Origin: Candidatus Avimonoglobus intestinipullorum
Lineage (GTDB): Bacteria; Bacillota; Clostridia; UBA1381
Direction: 5' to 3'
DNA: 9,900 nt
NCBI GenBank assembly: GCA_018714645.1
Contig: DVND01000080.1
Span: 1-9,900, forward strand
Positions within the stretch are counted from its first letter, which is position 1, and each line of letters starts with the position of its first letter. The notes below the pieces were generated by a model. The model did no database searches. It saw nothing but the letters and a program-made list of their open reading frames with translations, and was not told the origin of the DNA. A program made the position numbers and the translations under genes. This document shows positions 7,201 through 9,900 of this stretch, piece after piece.

Positions 7201-7376
7201 TTATCCCCTTTCATCGTGATGCGGACATTATATAATTCGTCGTCGTCCACCCATGCGCCGATGGCCTGTTCCTCCCGCAGCTTGATATGGACGCGCCCTT
7301 CTTTGAAATAGTCCAGCCCGCGTTTATACATTGTGGCGGAGCAGATGCTTTTAATTGCTTCCTCTGTAATTTTCAT
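4257..7376 (-). CDS. SNF2-family helicase with N-terminal SWIM zinc motif
   Basis: A superfamily 2 DNA translocase of the Snf2/RapA-like group, likely using ATP to move along DNA and remodel bound proteins; the target is not known from sequence. Residues 65-79 give the SWIM zinc motif CxCx9CxH (C65, C67, C77, H79), a DNA- or protein-binding module. Residues of about 90-580 fit the poorly characterised helicase-associated region of this family. The motor follows: LRGYQKNGVHWL (584-595, Q motif area), motif I DDMGLGKT (609-616), motif II DEAQ (705-708), motif III LTGTPVEN (732-739), FSQF (894-897), motif V KAGGTGLNL (947-955) and motif VI QASDRAYRIGQ (975-985). All key residues appear intact. 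At 1039 residues it is of usual length for bacterial SWIM-SNF2 proteins. The ATG at 7376 has AAAGGAGG (7384-7391) upstream. It appears monocistronic, with a promoter at 7406-7434. No methylase, nuclease or DISARM-type partner gene lies beside it, so a defence role is not supported. Confidence 0.93.
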   Translation of the reverse strand: MKITEEAIKSICSATMYKRGLDYFKEGRVHIKLREEQAIGAWVDDDELYNVRITMKGDKVGDYFCTCPYYQTMGSPCKHIIAALKLRQAELLEGDAFQDENDKIAQGFCKAFAAYSAEKTRLNLALAVSVTTTAQHSCRYGAALRVGFDQPSEIRGTEQFLDCYLHKRPFKFSKHQSYDFNQCYFDAPAQAVLDVLCEAYQNTSENAQIYVQKLNETAFGAYTFKRLLPLLAGIDCTYVIDGVTLPNLRIRQEDPDILVDVAATDDAINLSVCESGTALVPDGSYFFYEDDIYRTSPEWRSWFMPVYHALMQENRTQLDFRGNTAIDFATAVLPALRGQHGVVTSGLEDLVIDETPRFELYFDRYGDGISCAAKVLYGSVSLLLPAPQQKNDKIIVRDMEKEQELLSFFTLFSRKNGLFILEDETALYDFLFYDLKRLEKLATLYLSDSFKRLKVSALPQINSSIRLNSAVDLLEFSFQSTLSTAEIIGILRAVKLKRRFYRLPDGAFLDFEKTDMQAITLMEHLDFNEDDVQNGRKSLSKYHMLYMESLVQDGAVHADSSFQQLVGRLHSIRADIPPALNQVLRGYQKNGVHWLKQLSELGLGGILADDMGLGKTLQVIAFVMSERPRLPALVVTPSALTYNWLHEIQRFAPEARAKIVDGTQPERAESLQDIIDYDFIITSYPLLRRDLPIYSGLRFSFCFIDEAQHIKNPKTMNAKSVKKIKAERYFALTGTPVENSLTELWSIFDFVMKGYLYSHREFTERFERPVVREDDQNALRQLRRRIKPFILRRMKKDVLSELPDKIENTVYADFVPEQKRLYEAYMAAARSEVTSILAAGDNRIRILTLLMRLRQICCHPKLFDENYKKDSGKLLLLEELLASAIASGHRVLLFSQFTSMLSIIRERLDSMGISRFYLDGGTPGAERTNMAARFNAGEKEVFLISLKAGGTGLNLTGADMVIHYDPWWNPAVMDQASDRAYRIGQTKAVQVIKLAARGSIEEQIIKLQEKKRSLADGVIKENAAMLSALTKEELLDLFK

Positions 7377-7405
7377 CGGGGCGCCTCCTTTATCAGTATC
7401 TTTTC

Positions 7406-7434
7406 ATTATAACAGAATGTTTCGGATTTTTCAA
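7406..7434 (-). promoter_or_regulatory. Sigma-A promoter of the helicase gene
   Basis: On the minus strand TTGAAA (7429-7434), a 17-nt spacer and a perfect TATAAT (7406-7411). Transcription would start near 7399, about 22 nt before the ATG at 7376. Its -35 element overlaps the palindrome at 7432-7446. Confidence 0.8.
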
Positions 7435-7446
7435 GGTTTTACCTTG
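7432..7446. repeat. Palindrome CAAGGT-TTT-ACCTTG on the helicase -35 element
   Basis: CAAGGT (7432-7437) and ACCTTG (7441-7446) are exact inverted repeats around a TTT centre, and the left arm overlaps the helicase -35 hexamer. Two more CAAGG copies occur at 7487-7491 and 7496-7500. The position suits a repressor site; a short RNA hairpin is a weaker alternative because most of it lies upstream of the likely start of transcription. No regulator is identified. Confidence 0.5.
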
Positions 7447-7522
7447 TTATTTTCATCTATTTTTCAACGAAAACTACACAAAAAACCAAGGATTTCAAGG
7501 GGATTATTGAGTACTTTGCGCA

Positions 7523-7551
7523 TTGCTTTTCAAAGGTGCAGCGAATATAAT
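7523..7551 (+). promoter_or_regulatory. Sigma-A promoter of the HAD phosphatase gene
   Basis: TTGCTT (7523-7528), a 17-nt spacer, and a perfect TATAAT (7546-7551). Transcription would start near 7558, about 28 nt before the ATG at 7586. Confidence 0.75.
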
Positions 7552-7573
7552 AAAATAGTACCGTAGTGCAGTG

Positions 7574-7578
7574 GGAGG
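7574..7578 (+). promoter_or_regulatory. Ribosome binding site fixing the ATG at 7586
   Basis: GGAGG lies 7 nt before ATG 7586. An in-frame GTG at 7571 would put this site inside the gene, so the shorter reading is preferred. Confidence 0.75.
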
Positions 7579-7585
7579 TGCAAAT

Positions 7586-8419
7586 ATGGGAAAATTTGAC
7601 GGGATACTGTTGTGCAGCGATTTGGATGACACGCTGCTGACAACGGAAAAGACCATTTCTGAAGAAAATAAAAAGGCGATTGCATATTTTAAAGAAGAGG
7701 GCGGGCTGTTTACATTTGCCACGGGCCGGACTGTTTTGGGCCTGGGCCTGCCGCTGGCGATGGTGGAGCCGAATGCGCCTGTGATTTGTTTTAATGGATG
7801 CGGGATTTATGACCCGTTTGATAAAAAAATGCTGTGGGAACGGTCGCTGGACAAGAGCGCCGTGCGGGTTATTGAATTTGTGGAGCAAAACTACCCGTTT
7901 TCCGGCATTGAAGTCTGTACGGCGGAGCATGTATATTTTTGCAGGGAGAACGAACTGGTTGCGGCGCACCGCCGGGTGGAGCGGCTGCCGGAGCTGGTTG
8001 TGGATTACCATGATATTGCCGAACCATGGAAAAAAGCGCTGTTTATTCAAAAGCCGGAGGAGCTGCCGCTGGTGAAAAACGGCTTGCTGACTTCCGCGTT
8101 TACGCGCAGCTATGATTTTGTCCAGAGCGACCCGCGCTACTATGAATTGCTGCCAAAGGGCGCGTCAAAGGGGGCGGCGCTTTTGGAGCTGGCGCGCTTG
8201 CTTGGGATTGATGCGGCGTTTACCATCGGGATCGGAGATAATGAGAATGATTTGACGATGGTGCAAAACGCCGGCGTGGGCGTTGCGGTGGCGAATGCGA
8301 TCCCGGCGGTGCTGGATGCGGCGGACGTCATCAGTACGGACAATAATACCAACGCGATTGCCACCGTGATTTATGGGATTGAGCAAGGGCTTATTTTTTC
8401 CAATTGCCGGGTTGAATAA
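7586..8419 (+). CDS. Cof-type HAD-IIB family phosphatase (277 aa)
   Basis: A haloacid-dehalogenase-superfamily hydrolase, cytoplasmic and magnesium-dependent, that removes phosphate from small molecules such as sugar phosphates or flavin-type substrates; the true substrate cannot be read from sequence. Motif I is DLDDT (12-16), with D12 as the expected nucleophile and D14 as the acid/base. Motif II is FATGR (44-48) with T46. Between about 80 and 185 lies the C2-type cap domain that marks HAD-IIB. Motif III lysine is probably K195 in KGASKG (191-196), and motif IV is GDNEND (217-222) with D218 and D222 for metal. Length is normal for Cof proteins. The ATG at 7586 is chosen on the ribosome site. 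It precedes the phosphoglucomutase gene by 54 nt, but a separate promoter lies between them, so they can be expressed apart. A role in sugar-phosphate turnover with that neighbour is possible but unproven. Confidence 0.92.
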   Translation: MGKFDGILLCSDLDDTLLTTEKTISEENKKAIAYFKEEGGLFTFATGRTVLGLGLPLAMVEPNAPVICFNGCGIYDPFDKKMLWERSLDKSAVRVIEFVEQNYPFSGIEVCTAEHVYFCRENELVAAHRRVERLPELVVDYHDIAEPWKKALFIQKPEELPLVKNGLLTSAFTRSYDFVQSDPRYYELLPKGASKGAALLELARLLGIDAAFTIGIGDNENDLTMVQNAGVGVAVANAIPAVLDAADVISTDNNTNAIATVIYGIEQGLIFSNCRVE

Positions 8420-8440
8420 TTTCCAGATATTGTGTATAAT
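8412..8440 (+). promoter_or_regulatory. Sigma-A promoter of the phosphoglucomutase gene
   Basis: TTGAAT (8412-8417), a 17-nt spacer, and a perfect TATAAT (8435-8440). The -35 hexamer overlaps the end of the HAD gene, touching its TAA stop (8417-8419). Transcription would start near 8447, leaving a leader of about 27 nt. Confidence 0.75.
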
Positions 8441-8459
8441 AATAACTGTATACTGATTG

Positions 8460-8465
8460 AGGAGG
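8460..8465 (+). promoter_or_regulatory. Ribosome binding site fixing the TTG at 8474
   Basis: AGGAGG lies 8 nt before TTG 8474. No in-frame ATG lies nearby; the ATG at 8496 is in another frame. The site therefore supports a TTG start. Confidence 0.8.
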
Positions 8466-8473
8466 TGCTTTGC

Positions 8474-9900
8474 TTGTCGGAGTACAAACAACAATATGAA
8501 CGCTGGCTTCACGCAAGCCAGGTGGATGCGGATACAAAGCGGGAATTGAAGTCTATCTTAGGAGATGAGAAGGAAATAGAGGAACGGTTCTACCGGGAGT
8601 TGGAATTCGGGACCGCGGGGATGCGCGGGATTTTGGGCGCCGGGACGAACAGGATGAACATATATACGGTACGCCGGGCCAGCCAGGGGGTTTCCAAATA
8701 TGTGCTGGGCCTGGGCAGGGAAGCGGCGCAGGCGGGCGTGCTGATTGGATATGACACCCGTAATTTTTCGCGCGTTTTTGCGGAAGAAACGGCGCGGGTT
8801 CTGGCGGCAAACGGCGTAAAGGTGTACTTATTCGATACGGTGCATTCTGTGCCGGAGGTGTCGTTTGGTATCCGCCGGCTGGGGTGCAGTGCGGGCGTGA
8901 TGATCACCGCCAGTCATAATCCGAAGGAGTATAACGGGTATAAGGTCTATGGCGGTGACGGCGGGCAGCTTCCGCCGGACGGCGCGGACGTAGTGGTGCG
9001 GGCTATTGACAGTTTTGATCTGTTCAAAGATATCAAACTGATGGATTTGGACGATGCGATAGCAAAGGGCTTGGTGGAGATTGTCGGCCCGGAGCTGAAC
9101 CGGCAGTTTTTGGAGGAAATCAAAAAGCAGCAGCTGCACCCGGAAGCGGTGCGGGCGGTGGCGGATACGTTTAAGCTGATTTACACGCCGCTGCACGGGA
9201 CGGGCAGCCGCCCGGTGCAGACGGTTTTGAAGGAAATCGGGTTTTCGCATGTGCTCGTCGTAAAGGAACAGGACACGGAGGACGGCAACTTCCCGACGGT
9301 GCAATCCCCGAACCCGGAGGACAAGGAAGGGTTTACGATTGCCATCCGGATGGCCGAGGAGCAGGATGTGGATCTGATTATCGGAACAGACCCGGATTGT
9401 GATCGCGTGGGAATTGTCGTGCGCGATGCCGCCGGCGTATACCAGACGCTGACAGGGAACCAGACGGGGGTGCTGCTGACGGAGTATATTTTGTCCTCCA
9501 AAAAAGCGGCGGGAACGCTCCCCGCAAACGGTGTAGTGATAAAAACCATTGTCACAACGGAGCTGGCGGCGGCAATTGCACAGGCATACGGCGTGGAAAT
9601 TATAAACGTGCTGACAGGGTTTAAATACATTGGTGAAAAGATGACCGAATTTGAAAAAACGGGGGCACATACGTATTTATTTGGCTTTGAAGAAAGCTAT
9701 GGGTATCTGGCGGGAACCCATGCCCGCGATAAGGACGGCGTGGTTTCCACGATGCTGATTGCGGAGATGGCGGCGTATTACAAGACGAAAAATATGTCAC
9801 TGTATGAAGCGTTGCAGGAGATTTATAAAAAGTATGGCTATTACTGCGAGAAAACGGTGTCCTTTACCATGCCCGGCAAAGACGGGATGGAGAAAATGGC
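8474..9900 (+). CDS. pgcA: Phosphoglucomutase / phosphomannomutase, 3' end beyond window
   Basis: An alpha-D-phosphohexomutase that interconverts glucose 1-phosphate and glucose 6-phosphate in the cytoplasm, feeding UDP-glucose and polysaccharide synthesis; action on mannose phosphate is possible. From the TTG start, about 475 codons are open to the window edge, out of roughly 575-580 usual for the Bacillus PgcA type. The N-terminal part has EFGTAGMRG (44-52), the phosphoserine loop is TASHNP (145-150) with S147 as the phosphorylated serine, the metal loop is DPDCDR (306-311) with D306, D308 and D310, and the sugar-binding loop is GFEESYG (404-410). The C-terminal phosphate-binding domain is mostly missing because the window ends. 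All visible catalytic residues are intact. The start codon TTG begins MSEYKQQYERWL. It has its own promoter just inside the end of the HAD gene. The symbol rests on family resemblance; the substrate preference is not determined. Confidence 0.93.
   Translation, partial: MSEYKQQYERWLHASQVDADTKRELKSILGDEKEIEERFYRELEFGTAGMRGILGAGTNRMNIYTVRRASQGVSKYVLGLGREAAQAGVLIGYDTRNFSRVFAEETARVLAANGVKVYLFDTVHSVPEVSFGIRRLGCSAGVMITASHNPKEYNGYKVYGGDGGQLPPDGADVVVRAIDSFDLFKDIKLMDLDDAIAKGLVEIVGPELNRQFLEEIKKQQLHPEAVRAVADTFKLIYTPLHGTGSRPVQTVLKEIGFSHVLVVKEQDTEDGNFPTVQSPNPEDKEGFTIAIRMAEEQDVDLIIGTDPDCDRVGIVVRDAAGVYQTLTGNQTGVLLTEYILSSKKAAGTLPANGVVIKTIVTTELAAAIAQAYGVEIINVLTGFKYIGEKMTEFEKTGAHTYLFGFEESYGYLAGTHARDKDGVVSTMLIAEMAAYYKTKNMSLYEALQEIYKKYGYYCEKTVSFTMPGKDGMEKM

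Noticed and set aside
4257..7376. Defence role (for example DISARM-type) for the SNF2 helicase
   Set aside because: No methylase, nuclease, phospholipase-D or other defence partner is next to it, and its flanks are housekeeping genes.
7457..8050. 197-codon minus-strand open frame opposite the HAD gene
   Set aside because: Antisense to DLDDT and other HAD motifs; shadow composition and no family.
8828..9670. 280-codon minus-strand open frame opposite the phosphoglucomutase
   Set aside because: The plus strand here encodes the phosphoserine and metal loops of a clear mutase; the antisense product is His/Arg/Cys-rich without motifs.

Overview
The window reads as ordinary chromosomal DNA from a Bacillota (Firmicutes) of the class Clostridia, possibly a gut Oscillospirales or Christensenellales type. 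That placement is inference: strong AGGAGG ribosome binding sites, frequent TTG/GTG starts, sigma-A promoters with 17-nt spacers, fairly GC-rich genes separated by AT-rich spacers, and gene families typical of the group (880-residue ValRS, SWIM-SNF2 helicase, Cof-type HAD phosphatase, PgcA-type phosphoglucomutase). I see no tRNA, rRNA, transposase, integrase, CRISPR array or phage gene.

Layout. At the left edge, two minus-strand genes run out of the window: a 193-residue protein that looks like a reduced Mur-ligase-like domain without a recognisable ATP-binding P-loop (start at 678), and downstream of it the first 13 codons of an unidentified gene (start at 40). Across a 236-bp AT-rich divergent region, the plus strand carries a 111-residue protein with two ribbon-helix-helix (RHH) units in tandem, a 63-residue membrane protein with its own strong promoter, and valS. 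A perfect 18-bp inverted repeat with a GTAA loop follows valS and separates it from a convergent gene.

That convergent gene is a 1039-residue minus-strand SNF2 helicase with an N-terminal SWIM zinc motif. It has its own sigma-A promoter with a CAAGGT/ACCTTG palindrome on the -35 element. Divergent from it are a HAD-IIB phosphatase and a phosphoglucomutase (pgcA type), each with its own promoter; the latter runs off the right edge with about 475 codons present.

How the genes relate. ValS charges tRNA-Val; the phosphoglucomutase interconverts glucose 1-phosphate and glucose 6-phosphate; the HAD enzyme probably removes phosphate from a small metabolite; the helicase probably remodels DNA-protein complexes. 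No shared pathway is evident. The tandem-RHH protein may regulate itself and the divergent Mur-like gene, and that pair is the most unusual part. I found no convincing new multi-gene system.
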